Shown here one piece after another: positions 1 to 10,450 of a stretch of DNA of 64,000 nucleotides (position 1 is its first letter; each line of letters opens with the position of its first letter). The DNA lies in assembly GCA_018902385.1 (NCBI GenBank), contig JABSSW010000008.1, positions 248,001 through 312,000 on the forward strand, written 5' to 3'. A program made the position numbers and the translations under genes. The notes under the pieces were generated by a model. It saw nothing but the letters and a program-made list of their open reading frames with translations, did not search any database and had not been told where the DNA came from. Origin of the DNA: Physcia stellaris (taxonomy: Eukaryota > Ascomycota > Lecanoromycetes > Caliciales > Physciaceae).

Positions 1-146
1 AGCGAGTGCGCTATCAGCAAACCCACGTTTCCCACGCCAAGTATGTGTATTCGTCTAGGTAGGTCTGGCATTCTTTTCGGCAGTCGCTGCTCAAAGGCGG
101 AATTCCACGCATTTCCTGCTGCCTCGGTTTCCAATGGAGATTCCAT
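1..146 (-). CDS. 2-dehydropantoate 2-reductase-like protein, N-terminal part (cut by window edge)
   Basis: Reading leftwards from an ATG at 146 there is a stop-free frame to the window edge, 48 codons. It ends in a Rossmann start, RIHILGVGNVGLLIAHS, with the GxGxxG dinucleotide-binding loop after a beta strand. This matches the N-terminus of fungal ketopantoate reductase (ApbA/PanE family), the NADPH-dependent step of pantothenate synthesis. The first 30 or so residues are a variable lead. Another frame here is open from 196 to 14 but has no family resemblance. The rest of the gene lies outside the window, so the enzyme assignment rests on the Rossmann motif alone; a related NAD(P)-binding protein is possible. 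Confidence 0.6.
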   Translation of the reverse strand, partial: MESPLETEAAGNAWNSAFEQRLPKRMPDLPRRIHILGVGNVGLLIAHS

Positions 147-670
147 ATCTTTAGTAATGTCGCCATCTTTTCGCCGCGGCCACCATTGATTGTCATGTGA
201 GGTTGAGAAGCAGTTGGCGCTGATTCTTAAGCCGGCTCCTTTGTTACCAAAGCTCCGTGGTACAGATCTCGCTAAGGCATGGGCCAAAGCCCGCGCGAGC
301 AGCCGCTGGCAAGGCGGACAGGGAGACAGGATGATGCTACTCCTGTCAATCTGTTACAGGCAGTAATCGACCCAAGAATCGAAATTGCATAGGACACAGA
401 ATGACGTTGTGTACTGAGTATTCAGCATCTGACGTTATGGTACGACGTGTATGTAAGCGCAGTGGGGTGGTAGAGTAGTACCAGAAGAGCGTGGTGAAGA
501 TCGATACGGTACATGTACGGAGTTAGGTAAAGCGCATCATCCATGCCAAGGACGCGGAGATTCCTAGATAACCCTAACCCCTCTTCAGACTTGAACGCTT
601 CCTCACTTCTTATTGATTTTAATCTGGACAGATCCTTGAGTCCAGCAGATAACTAGTTGCTGCTTGCGGG
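147..670. other. Intergenic region between divergent genes
   Basis: This is the shared upstream region of the leftward reductase-like gene and the rightward LRP1 gene. I see no coding signal. The only recognisable motif is a telobox-like AACCCTAACCCC at 570-581. Confidence 0.6.
570..581 (+). promoter_or_regulatory. Telobox-like promoter motif
   Basis: AACCCTAACCCC lies about 90 bp before the LRP1 start codon. Telomere-repeat-like boxes at this distance are known in promoters of ribosome-biogenesis genes in fungi and plants. Its function here is inferred from position only. Confidence 0.4.
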
Positions 671-1764
671 ATGGAGGCAGTCGATATGGTTCCGTTGATC
701 GAGCAATTAGATGACAACATTGATGATTTGGAAGTAGCACTGTCTCCCTTGTGCAAGGAAGCTTTGTCAGAATCCGCAAGCAAGTTGCCATTGCTTGATA
801 AGGTCCAGCTCTATGTCTTGATCACCTACGCCATCGAATCGATCGTCTTCTGTATGGCATACCCAACAGAATTCCGAAGACTGTTTACTAATTCTTGTAG
901 CTTTTCTACGACTCAATGGGGTTAATGCCAAGGAACACCCTATATTCCGCGAATTAACCAGAGTCAAGCAATACTTTGACAAGATCAACAGTGCCGAGTC
1001 AGGTGACAGCAAGCGAGAGGCAGCTCTCGATAAACGAGCCGCAGAACGATTCATCAAGCACGCTTTGGTATTTTTCTCAACTTCATACTTTTGATATCAG
1101 AGCTACTTTCTAAGACACATACAGGCTGGCAATGACAAGTATGATCTCAAGCGAGCGCAACAGCAAGCCGCTGAAAGAGCTAGAGCTCATGTCAAAATTG
1201 AGCAATTGTCCAACAAGCGAAAACGAAAGGATGGCGAGGGATCAACTCCCAATCCGAATTCCCAATTAATTGGTGCTGTGAGCTCACAATCGTCGAGCTC
1301 TCCGGTCATTGCCAGTGCTGCAGTGGACCAAAAAGCAGATAGGGTAACTTCAGCACCAGAGGCATTTGAAAACAATGGTTTAGCCAATACTGGCTCCGAA
1401 CAGGAGCAGAACGAAAAGCCAATGCGGCCTCCGGCAGCGCAGGAGTCAAGAACTGCAAGGAAACGGAGAAAGCGCGAAATGGGGACGTTGAATAGCCTCA
1501 ATGCTGATACTATTGGACCTGAAGGTTCGTCTGGAATTTGTTCATCTGCCCCTGGACCTATGCTCATGTGTACTCAAAGAAACCGTTATTCCAGTCAAGA
1601 CGTTACAGGTCCCGCCGACCGGGAGTGCTTCTTTCCAAACCTTTAATCCAGGAGCTGTGGGCAACATCCAGTCCGAGATGCTGAAGAGAAAGCCCACGCG
1701 CCAGCGGAAAAAGGAGGCAAAGCGTGCTGCCCAACGAGCAGCAAAGGAGTCCGAAAACACCTGA
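671..1764 (+). CDS. LRP1: Exosome-associated C1D/Sas10 family protein (Lrp1/Rrp47)
   Basis: Four exons: 671-851, 901-1067, 1125-1524 and 1595-1764. They join in frame to about 305 residues. The first 110 residues carry the Sas10/C1D domain: a helical N-terminus (VPLIEQLDDNIDDLEVAL), then SIVFSFLRLNG and ELTRVKQYFDKI, both typical of C1D proteins. The rest is a low-complexity, charged tail ending in a Lys/Arg run (RKPTRQRKKEAKRAAQRAA), as expected for an RNA-binding nuclear protein. In the family this protein binds Rrp6 and assists the nuclear exosome in 3' processing of rRNA, snRNA and snoRNA. Introns 1 and 2 have clear donors, and intron 1 has a TACTAAT branch-like site. The last intron has a weak donor (GTTCGT) but restores a coherent basic C-terminus. 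Yeast Lrp1 is shorter (184 residues); the extra length is in the tail. Confidence 0.85.
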
Positions 1765-2610
1765 ATCATGAGCAGCAGACGTCGACGAATAGCACTTTGG
1801 CAATAAGGGAACCGGCATTGACAACTTCGAGGGTAACTTACAGCCAGCATCGGTTCTAGGAGCCTTAGAGTCTCTAGTATATACTGTGAGCTGCCTCAAA
1901 TATGCTGATGACTTTGGCTCCAGCTTAGAGACTAGATCTGCCAAAGATAGGAATTACGACATACTACAAGCTGTACTGAAAGGCCTAGCCGACAGACGTG
2001 AGCTCGAGTCTATCGCCGAGGGCATGAGGCCGTTGATGATAGAAGGGATTCAACGAGTAAGAGATGCCCTTTCGAGCCTCTTCACGATAACCTCACCGAT
2101 ACCGAGAAGTTTCAAAGAGCGGAAGACTTAGCGCGTTAGCATGATATGATTGTTAGAAGCGGGGAATTTGGGATAGTGCAATGTACGAGCCGCCGTGGAG
2201 GTAAAGCGGCGCATGGCACTTTGATTCATTTCTCGTTCAATCTTGCCCAAAAACCAGATTTCCATAACCGGATTGGTGGACACCGACTCCACTTTTTCCC
2301 AAGTGAAAAGTTCATTGTTTAATGGTCACAGCCATCTAAACAAACCATACAGAGTCATCGTCAAGGCCAGTGGTAGGTAAAATAGAGATCCACAAAGCCA
2401 ACATGAGTAGGCGATCATTGAATAAGGGTAGTATCCAGGATGCAGGGAGCCATTCGAGAGTCGTGTCATCAGCCTTTTCCTAAACATAGTTATAAAGATT
2501 CGGGCTTCCACTTGTCACTGTTATTGTCGAGATCGTGATAGACTTCCGTCATTGTTGATGTGCTTCGCGCCTTCGACTTTCTCCTTCTCTTTCGCATAAT
2601 GTTCGTTACT
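1765..2610. other. Region without a convincing gene
   Basis: This probably includes the LRP1 3' UTR. A plus-strand frame at 1886-2131 (81 codons, CLKYADDFGSSLETRSAKD onward) extends upstream to about 1846 without a stop. It looks weakly protein-like, but I could not join it to a start or to LRP1. A low-complexity Arg/Lys frame on the minus strand (2490-2744) is probably a shadow. Confidence 0.4.
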
Positions 2611-3413
2611 TCAAGATTCAAAGAGGTCGTCGTCAAGAGGCTCTTCATTTGTCTCCGTTTCGAGCGAATGATCAGATGGATTTTGCCGCTTAACAGACAG
2701 GATTGATGGGGTAAACCTATAGTTGTTGATCTTATGTCTTGCACTACCAGCTATTCCGAAATCGTCGCCAAGAATGGTGATGATATTCGATGTAACTGAG
2801 GTCAAGTGTCGTGACCGAATCTCTGCCATTTCATTTCCCTCGCCTAGTTGGAAGCTTATGATATCAGCAAGTATCTGCGGAAAACCCCAAGAATCTGAGG
2901 GGCCTCGGCAACCAAGAAGGTCTTGGATAGCGCTGGATCGAGCAGATCAGGTTAAGTCCCCCGTCAGATTGATGTCCCATCGAGTCACAGGTTTCATATG
3001 GGGCCCTCCTTGCTAAGCAGGCTTTAGTAGCACTAGGCCGCCTAATCAAGCAGATTAGACCAAGCCTACCTATATGTCCATTATGTAACATCGATTAAAC
3101 CAGATCTTCTCTAAATGGTTCTTGTTGTCAAGCAGACTTCAAGTAGCATTAGACCACCTCATCAATCGGATCGAGTTCAAGTCTCTCAGAAGACAAGATA
3201 TGACACTGACTGTAGATAGGAAACAGATAAATAATATGAAGTCAACATAGAAATACTCACCCAAGACGTATAGTCGGGGAATTCTGCTGATAACTCTGCT
3301 ACTTTGTCGCGACAAGCGGCGGTATCAAACTGTAGAGCAAATGGTTGCGCGAAAAAGCAGGAGCAAAAGGTCGGTACAGTAGCCTGCCTTATTGCGTAGT
3401 CCCGCAGGAACAT
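2611..3413 (-). CDS. Possible unrecognised multi-exon gene
   Basis: Two stretches look protein-like on the minus strand. One (3413 to about 3235) contains MFLRDYAIRQAT, then, after a possible 50-bp intron, FDTAACRDKVAELSAEFPDYTSW followed by a GTGAGT donor. The other (about 2890 to 2611) contains ILADIISFQLGEGNEMAEI and ends EEPLDDDLFES. I could not join them in one frame. The tandem repeat at 3015-3184 lies between them. They may be exons of one gene, two small genes or relics. I do not recognise a family. Confidence 0.22.
3015..3184. repeat. Two-copy diverged direct repeat
   Basis: A stretch of about 53 bp at 3015-3067 (AAGCAGGCTTTAGTAGCACT...) recurs at 3130-3184 with roughly 75% identity by eye. 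The spacing is about 115 bp. Both copies keep the AAGCAG, TAGCA, AGACC and CAAG blocks. The origin is unclear. Confidence 0.5.
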
Positions 3414-3600
3414 GATTGGACAAGAGTGAATGAGTCAAGATATTTGACCACTGGAGTCGCTATAAGAGTAAGAGCTCTGCGATGAGTGCAGCACGGTTAG
3501 CGCTGGGCAACTATTAGCATTTTTTGGAGGATGCTGATCATTGCCTTTACACTAACCTTGCTTCCATGACCAAAGCCCAAGCTTACAATACACATGAGTC

Positions 3601-4230
3601 TTAAATCAAAAGCCCACCAAGTCCCGCAACCGACAACACAGCTTTTACAATCACCCCAGTGTTTTGGTTTTCAAACCGGACACGATACTCGCCACTGAGC
3701 CCCCTCTCTGCTAACCTCATCATAGTCCTAGCGAAGGTCTCTTGAAGCCAGGGTATAGACAAAGGGGCTGGAGACGAGAATTCCAACCTCACGGGCCCAA
3801 CATTAAGGCTGATCATTGGCAGCGGATTCGAGTATTCGTAATGCCATACGGTTTGGAGTTGAATCTGCGAATAGACGTAACGCATTGCACGAATGGCGTC
3901 TGTATCGGGGGCGAAAGGAACCATCTCTTCGACAACCAGCCACCAGCTTTCCTTCAGTGGGAAGGAGATGGGGAAGCGGCGGCTATGAGGGTTTGGAGAG
4001 GGATGAGAGAGAGGCCTCGAGCCAGCAGTACTCAAGAGCTGCCTTGACTGTCCGCTGGTTATATTCTTTCCAGTAGATCGAGGAGGTATTGGTTTGCTGG
4101 AGACAGCAGTCAAAAAGACGTTGCTGAGGACAAGTAGACAGGCAATGAGGAAAGAACAACACGAGAATGTGTCTGATCTTGTACAGAGGAACATTGAGGG
4201 CAAGCAGGGCTTCAACGACCATCGTTGCAT
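3601..4230 (-). CDS. Small membrane-anchored or secreted fungal protein, unknown function
   Basis: One intron-free frame of 209 codons runs from an ATG at 4230; a second ATG lies at 4194. From the second Met, the segment SFLIACLLVLSNVFLTAVSS is a signal peptide or single membrane anchor. A Ser/Pro/Arg-rich linker follows (about residues 65-85). The compact C-terminal domain has a WWLVVEEMVPFAPDTDAIRA motif, YSQIQLQTVWHYEYSNPLP, a stretch rich in beta-strand residues, and WLQETFARTMMRLAERGLSGEY. This layout resembles short hypothetical proteins common in ascomycete secretomes, but I know no named family. The second Met gives a cleaner signal peptide and is my preferred start. The opposite-strand frames at 3742-4076 are shadows. 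Confidence 0.6.
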   Translation of the reverse strand: MQRWSLKPCLPSMFLCTRSDTFSCCSFLIACLLVLSNVFLTAVSSKPIPPRSTGKNITSGQSRQLLSTAGSRPLSHPSPNPHSRRFPISFPLKESWWLVVEEMVPFAPDTDAIRAMRYVYSQIQLQTVWHYEYSNPLPMISLNVGPVRLEFSSPAPLSIPWLQETFARTMMRLAERGLSGEYRVRFENQNTGVIVKAVLSVAGLGGLLI

Positions 4231-4367
4231 TTCCGACAGCGGTATCGAAGCATTTTGAAAAGTAAGACTGAAGACGGCTAAGGCGCCATGACCATCTCCT
4301 GCTATGAGACAAATCTTTCCGATCTAGCGATCGTGTCTGGAGTGTTCGCCTGAAGATGAATCTTGCA

Positions 4368-5324
4368 TCAATACATCTCTTGGTAACATCTGCGCATTTC
4401 CCGCCAAAACGTCGGGTATGCAGGGAGAGCTGTGTGCTTCAAGGCTTGTAGTCTGTCTTTGTAAACGATGAGCGGACCTTGTGAAACCGGGAATTCAACT
4501 TCATCTTGCGCCATACTAGACTCAAGGGTGTGCTTCAATGGCTCAAATGCAAGTGGCGCTTCATGAGTCCGTAAACGTACCAGTACACGAGATAACGAAA
4601 AATGAGGAATAAAACAAACAAGAGGATCGCAAACAAACGTACTTGACGTAGCGGCAATAGGCAGGCGTCGTCTTAGCTTCAGGTATCAGCGCAGCAGCAT
4701 TGTCAGGTAAGGCCCCTTCTCAACGTCGTTTTAATCAATAGTATCCATGATTCAATCCTCCATTAGGGCAAGACTGCCAGTTTTGAGGGCCCCTTCTCTT
4801 TGAATGCATCCCCGGCGAGAATGAGAATGTTGGAAGCGAGCAAGGCCAGTTGGGTGTACATTTTTTTATCCGGTGAATTTCCACATGGTACGTTAGTAAG
4901 CATATCAATATCAATATTAAGTATTGTTGGCAACTCCAGGTTTGCTTTCCATTTGATCACCGAATCGCGATTGATGAGTCAGGACTGTTGGAGACGTCGG
5001 TATTTCAGGGCGCTATTGTCATATCAAGCTTGAGGTGATCTTCTATGCTCATATTGATGGGAACGCAGACACCATGTCGGTAAGTATTGTAGCCACCTTC
5101 GTAAAAACCAAGTCCAAGTCGTTGGGAAGAGGAATCGCTGGGGCAGGGGAGTACCCCCAGATAGCAATGTTCCTCTGGAGGTTACCCCGCAAGGGGGGTA
5201 CATGCAGGGGCACTTCCTTGACCAGGATGAAACTCGTGGTGTTGGATAAGATAATCCTTGTATCCCTTTTCAACTTCTGTAGCATAGCTCTGACTCTGAT
5301 CCTTGCATGATAGCTCGGCTTCAT
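4368..5324 (-). CDS. Unrecognised multi-exon gene
   Basis: The best support is the last exon, 4676-4368. It is exactly 103 codons with no stop, starting after a CTGAAG acceptor and ending PAYPTFWREMRRCYQEMY. It also contains TFVCDPLVCFIPHFSLSRVL and QGPLIVYKDRLQALKHTALP, which read like a folded domain. Upstream, 4960 to about 4775 (QLALLASNILILAGDAFKEK, followed by GPSKLA) and 5324 to about 5060 (NLQRNIAIWGYSPAPAIPLP) are likely earlier exons. The joins between the exons and the start codon are not resolved. No family recognised. Confidence 0.4.
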
Positions 5325-5645
5325 TGAGCAGTGGTCAAAGGATTCCTCATTACAATCACCATCCTATGTCACGTCAGCCAGTAGCTCTGCAACCACCTAT
5401 CCATATCAGATTCCTATCTTAGCCCATTGATGAATTCCAATAATTTCCCTCTACCTGCACTCGGCTTGTGACTCGAAGTCAAAGGATATCAAGGTGCAAG
5501 AAGGTTTCCTCCAGGCTCAGTCTATCTGCATAAAAATTTTCTAAAAGATATAGGAGACTGTTCTGGTTCTAAACAAGCACAGCGTACACCTTGAGAGCCG
5601 GACCAATAGTATCTTCAGCACTTGCCGGCTCATATTTCAGTTGAT

Positions 5646-6466
5646 ATGGCAGCTGCGCCTACACAGTCCCTGAAAGTAAGATCGCTTGGAGGTATAGGAC
5701 CCAGGATTCAACCATTCTAACGAACATATCCCAGTGTGTTGTCACCGGCGATGGAGCGGTTGGCAAGGTATGGAATGATATGAAGGATACAGGATGATCA
5801 CAGTGCTGAAGAGAATATAGACCTGTCTCCTCATTTCCTACACGACCAATGCTTTCCCCGGCGAATACATACCCACAGTGTAATATCCTGCTCCCAGTCT
5901 CAAAGACATGTTGGCTGAGACCCAGGATAGATTTGATAATTACTCTGCGAGCGTGATGGTCGATGGCAAGCCTATAAGCTTAGGATTATGGGATACTGCT
6001 GGGCAGGAGGATTACGATCGTCTTCGGCCCCTCTCATACCCTCAAACCGACGTCTTCTTAATATGCTTCTCGATCGTCAGCCCACCTTCGTTCGACAATG
6101 TAAAAGCCAAATGGTTTCCGGAGATCGAACATCACGCTCCAAATGTCCCAGTCATCTTAGTTGGTACTAAGTTAGATCTCCGTGAAGATAGAGGGAGCTT
6201 GGATGCTCTACGGCAGAAGAGGATGGAACCCGTGTCGTACGAGCAGGCACTACAGGTTTCTAAAGAGATTAGGGCGCGCAAATACCTCGAGTGTTCAGCG
6301 CTCACGCAGAGAAATCTGAAGAGCGTTTTCGATGAGGCTATTCGGTAAGTGTTGCCAGGCACATTAAGATCGGGATCCCTGGGGACTGACCCAAATTAGT
6401 GCGGTGCTGAACCCAAGACCGACTGGCAAGCCAGCTAAGCAAAAGTCAAAATGTGTAATCCTATGA
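5646..6466 (+). CDS. RAC1: Rac-type Rho GTPase
   Basis: Five exons: 5646-5675, 5735-5767, 5821-5879, 5931-6344 and 6400-6466. They give a 200-residue protein. All Ras-fold motifs are present in order: P-loop GDGAVGKT, the effector loop [16 protein letters not shown], the guanine-specificity motif TKLD, and CSA. The Rho insert ([15 protein letters not shown]) is present, with a short tail of lysines and the CAAX box CVIL. A terminal Leu predicts geranylgeranylation by GGTase I. Sequence and length favour Rac over Cdc42 or Rho1. In fungi Rac controls polarised hyphal growth through formins, PAK kinases and NADPH oxidase. The very short first exons match the split P-loop structure common in fungal Rho genes. 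The gene converges with NOP6. Confidence 0.95.
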
Positions 6467-6901
6467 ACATTTAAAGAGTTTTGGTGTGTAAATTTTGTCT
6501 TGTGGACTGACTGCTTCTTGCTTGGAAGCAACGCTGATACGAGTCCTTTCCTACCCTCTTCGATTGTCTAGCGGCAAAGAGCGAAGGCAAGGAACCTTTT
6601 TGGAAGCGCTCATTAGCGAGGCAACTGATGACTTAGCGACCCAGGGTAGAGCATCTGAATTTCATGTGTTCATAGGACGGAGTTGTCGGCGCCATTATGC
6701 CCTTCAACTCCAAAACGAGTACTTTCACATATCGTCGCCTGAAGTGACAAGCCATTCATGCCTGATTTATACACCTGTGATATGACGGTCAAAGGTTGGA
6801 ACCTGGGTGAGATGTAGATCTACAAAGCTCCAAATCGCTCAAAATGATGTGAAGCATTAATGAGGCAGCAAGGCCTCTCTCTAAGGATGTCTCTGAACAG
6901 A
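6467..6901. other. Intergenic region between convergent RAC1 and NOP6
   Basis: Holds the 3' ends of both genes. No further coding or RNA gene was seen. Confidence 0.5.
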
Positions 6902-7854
6902 TTATTTGCGGGTGACTCTGCTTCGCCTGCTAGGGTGTATATCTCCATCGTCGACCAAACTAGATTCGCCCGCATCGTTCTCTACCTTTTCGGCAGCTTG
7001 GATGTTCAATTTGCCATCTTTGTCTGCCTTCTTCTTTCCATTTTTCTTCTCCGCCTTTGCCTTGCCCTCAGCTCTCCGCTTCCGTTCCTCGCTCAACTTC
7101 CAATTCTTAGCCTGCAACTTTGTCTTACGCCCCCTGCTCTTCGCTCCACCGCCGCCCACGCTACAGAACTCGTCTTAGAGAAACAAACCCGGAACTTGGA
7201 AGAAGCAGGGTAACTTACGTCAACTCAACATTAATTTTCCTCACGGGACTGTCCCCGTCATCGAAACCCGAGTGGTGGTAAAGCTTCAAGCACGTCTTCA
7301 TCCGATCGAAAGCCGCAAATTCGAGAAAAGCAAACCCTTTGGATTTGCCAGTTACTTTGTCGGTGCGGTGTCTGATGGAAGTTGGTTGGACCTTTGCGAA
7401 ATGATTCTTCAGGGAGGCGTCTGTCGTGGTATATGGGAGATTCCCTTAAGACGAAGTGTGATTCGTTGCTCTTACCTCATTCTATGAATAGACAAGACTG
7501 TAGCAATATCGACTTACCTATGAACACTATAAATCTTTGAGGTTTGTTCTGTGTGACAGTGCTACTGTCTGCATCATTTTCGTTTACTGCCTCCAACTCC
7601 AATTCCGTACCAGAGGCAGTATGCTCATCCCCCGAAGACGGAGAGGGTTGCTTTCGCTGCTTCTTGACGGTTGGCTCTGCACTCTCACTCGACATGGCGC
7701 GTTCTTCACCTTGAGGACATTTTCGTTTGCGTGCCTCCTTTCGTTTCTTATCGGCTCCACCACCTCGTAAACGTAAAACCGGCTGTGACACCGAATCTTT
7801 AGACGTATCATCGCTCTTTGGATACTTCCCAGGATATCTCAGGGAACAGTCCAT
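6902..7854 (-). CDS. NOP6: Nucleolar RRM protein Nop6
   Basis: Three exons: 7854-7518, 7444-7219 and 7160-6902. They join in frame to 273 residues. The N-terminal third is acidic and basic low complexity. One RRM follows with RNP2-like FIVFIGNLPY (about residues 105-115) and RNP1-like KSKGFAFLEF. It continues to the KTCLKLYHHSGFDDG and RKINVELT segments typical of Nop6. A Lys/Glu-rich tail follows (GRKTKLQAKNWKLSEERKRR). Nop6 acts early in 40S ribosomal subunit assembly in the nucleolus. A peculiarity at residues 26-35 is VLRLRGGGAD followed by KKRKEARKRK. This is nearly the ubiquitin C-terminus as it joins the basic tail of the ubiquitin-S31 fusion, yet no ubiquitin body lies upstream in any frame. 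The ATG at 7854 gives the frame consistent with the first splice site; an internal Met (MSSESAEP) is an alternative start. Confidence 0.9.
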
Positions 7855-8657
7855 TCTATCTAAAACAACAAAGAGCTTCCGATAGATGAAAGTAAGTCGA
7901 ATTCGGGCCGTCGTTCTGATGGTAATCGATGTTACGTTCCAAGAACTTACAGCCGGTACATTTGCACGTGTACATGATTCGGGGTGCTTCTCACAACTTG
8001 CATATCTGCTTTTATAGTAAAGGGAACCAAGCAATGATGTGACATTATAATCTTTTTCACACAATAGCATTATGTAATACTCGGCTGTAACATTACATGT
8101 ACTAAGGTATTACAATGTTGAGCCACATCTAGCCGTAAACTAGCGCACTTGGTGTACCTTATCCCCCTGCCATCTTTTAGCTCGTCACACTACAATTAAG
8201 GTGCGCCATTGAACATTAAAGATACCTTACGTAGCTTGTGGAAACATTGAGAGAGAGTATCGACGACTTGCAGTATACTAAAAATTTCAGATGCTACCTA
8301 TGCTAGTATCAATGCCAGATTTCGCCTCTGGCGCCTGGTTCGATTAAGTACCAACTGACGAATGTTTATGAGTATAACCCCCTACCAATGGTGAAGGTGC
8401 TACTATTTATGTTGGATGTATTCGCTGTCTGGGCCAATTACAAGAACAGATAAAGATGCAGTGGGTGCCGATAAATATCGATTTGCGGGCCTACAAGAGG
8501 CGCCCCGAACTGGTGGAAAAGCTACATTATTGCTTCGGCGTGTGGAGCTAAATGTGAAATCTGAGCAAGTGTTCTTGTCGTCATGTGGTTCCTTAGACAT
8601 CGGAGTTCGAGAGGAATAACTCGGGGCAGCTGTGGCGCGGATCAAGGCTCGAGACAT
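7855..8657. other. Upstream region of NOP6 and 3' flank of the CFEM gene
   Basis: The minus frame upstream of the NOP6 start stays open to 8070 but shows no family sequence. From 8070 to 8657 only short opposing frames are seen, with nothing recognisable. Confidence 0.4.
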
Positions 8658-9971
8658 CTATCGCCAGATATCATGGTTGGTGATTGTTGGTACCGGGTAG
8701 TTGAAGCCAATGTCGTTGTGTGTAGACCGGAGTATGTTTGTTGCGCTACTACCGTTGATTTTCGATGTTGCATTGTCGTATGGAGGCAACACCACAATCG
8801 AGGGGAGCGCTACAACAGCGCTCGTGAAACTACTGATATTCGATCTGCTACTGCTATCCTCGGATAGAGGTCCAGTAGGAAGAAGCAACAATCGCCCCGT
8901 GGTCTTGGTGGGAATTACTTTGGAGCTTCCATAGATGGTTCCGCTGGCCCCGGCTGGCGAGGTTGATCGTAGGCTCTGCAAAGGACGACTTTGATTGAAG
9001 TTCGCTGGATCGCTTGTACCGTTTCTACCAAGGCCTCCGCTAGGGGCACGAATGGTGGCTGTGGCAGTGTATCTTGTGTCGAACGTGGTGCGAGCTCCAG
9101 TACCATTCAAGAATCGCCCATGCACCGCTAAAGGTAGAAAGCTTCTTGATGCGTGTAGGATACTACTGCTTGTTCCATTCGGAGCCACAGTATCGTTGAA
9201 ACCAACATCGTCAAATTCAGTTGGAAGGGCTGTTCTGGCAGGTGTCACTATTAAAATTAGGGTCAGCAATCGGAAAGCTGGTATAGCACTACGGTATCCG
9301 ATATGCGATTCCAGAAGAGCCCACATAAAGAAGGATATGATCTATGAGACATACCTCCGCTGGACGTTTGGACGGGGCCGACGATTATTGTGGGTCTGGA
9401 AGATCGGATCAAGCTAGCTGTGGCCGAGGCACTGATTGAACGACGCTGAACGGAGTGGGATAATGTGACAGAGACCAAGACAACGCCTGGTCGAGCAGAA
9501 GCTTGAGGGCGAGCAGACACTTGCACATTGTCCGAACTTGCTCTTCTGCGAAGGCCTTGATGACGAATTAACGGAGGTAAAGCGTTGGGGACCAGAGATG
9601 AAAACCCGGAGCACCGCATGATTGTGTCGTGGAGGGCTGATCCAAACTGAGATGTTTGGCATTGAGAATACAAACACTGGAGGACAGTCTGCTCAAGTCT
9701 GTCAAAAATGTTCCAACCCGTTCACCAGCGCAGGACTTACAACTTGATATGCTGTATCATCGCATAGGCAGGCAATGTCATTGCGGCAAGCACTAACATA
9801 TTTGGAGTTCTCCCAGCATGTAGGGACGCAGTCTAGCGTGCTCGCTGTCAGAGCCACATGGACATTCGAACTGGATGCTACTCTGGATGATTTACCTGGT
9901 ATCAAAGACTCACTCATAACGGTAACGTTATAAAGCGCTGCACACAGATATATGAAGATTTGAATCCTCAT
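8658..9971 (-). CDS. CFEM-domain secreted protein
   Basis: Three exons: 9971-9741, 9688-9355 and 9247-8658, giving 384 residues. A signal peptide opens the protein (MRIQIFIYLCAALYNVTVMS). The CFEM domain spans about residues 35-100, with eight Cys in the family spacing: DCVPTC, SAC, IACLC, LQC, SQC and MRC, including the Asp just before the CLC pair (RNDIACLCDD). The remainder is Ser/Thr/Asn-rich with several NGT/NGS/NIS glycosylation sequons and no other domain. CFEM proteins bind haem or act at the fungal surface, some as effectors. No hydrophobic GPI signal is visible at the C-terminus (TITNHDIWR), so it is either freely secreted or its last exon is missed. Intron 1 interrupts the domain between Cys5 and Cys6. 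Confidence 0.85.
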
Positions 9972-10450
9972 CTTGCTATGAATGCAAACGGTAAGAGACC
10001 AGCCGGCAAGGCTACTGGAAAAGTATGTTCTTGGATAGCGCTCGGTGAGACGAGGTATGAAGAGGATCCTCTGGGGCCAAATCAAGTACGACTATCAAGA
10101 GCGGATTGACCAAGAGTGGAGGTTTGTGCTCCAAAAGGTTCTTGTCTAAGGCTGAAATGATGGGTTTCAAAGGAGCTGAAGGACGTGGACGACTACATGG
10201 AAGCACTAAGTACTTAAGGTATTCTCGTAGCGTGCTCCAGAAACAAAACGGAAGGGGCGATGGTGGACCGCAGATTGACGTAGTTGCATCTCAAGCTTGA
10301 CTGGAGCATTACCCACATTTCCATGTGCTGTTGTAACTCGACGTAAATGCTGAGAGTACAATCCATATTGTTGATTAGAGTCAGCTTTTGGGACTCTCAG
10401 CACCCGGTGCTGCGTGTCAAACACTGAAGGACTGCTGCCGCAAACAGTTG
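9972..10450. other. Intergenic region between the CFEM gene and CMS1
   Basis: Upstream of the CFEM gene and downstream of CMS1. Short open frames on both strands, none protein-like. Confidence 0.4.

Noticed and set aside
570-581. Telomere or interstitial telomeric array
   Set aside because: Only two units at each site (570, 17734, and single units near 17875 and 26743). These are promoter-type boxes or chance, not arrays.
2611-3413. Resemblance to the histone-fold protein CENP-S/MHF1
   Set aside because: A few residues (I-N, D-F, K-R-x-N-P) could be aligned by eye only with gaps, and the exons do not join in one frame.
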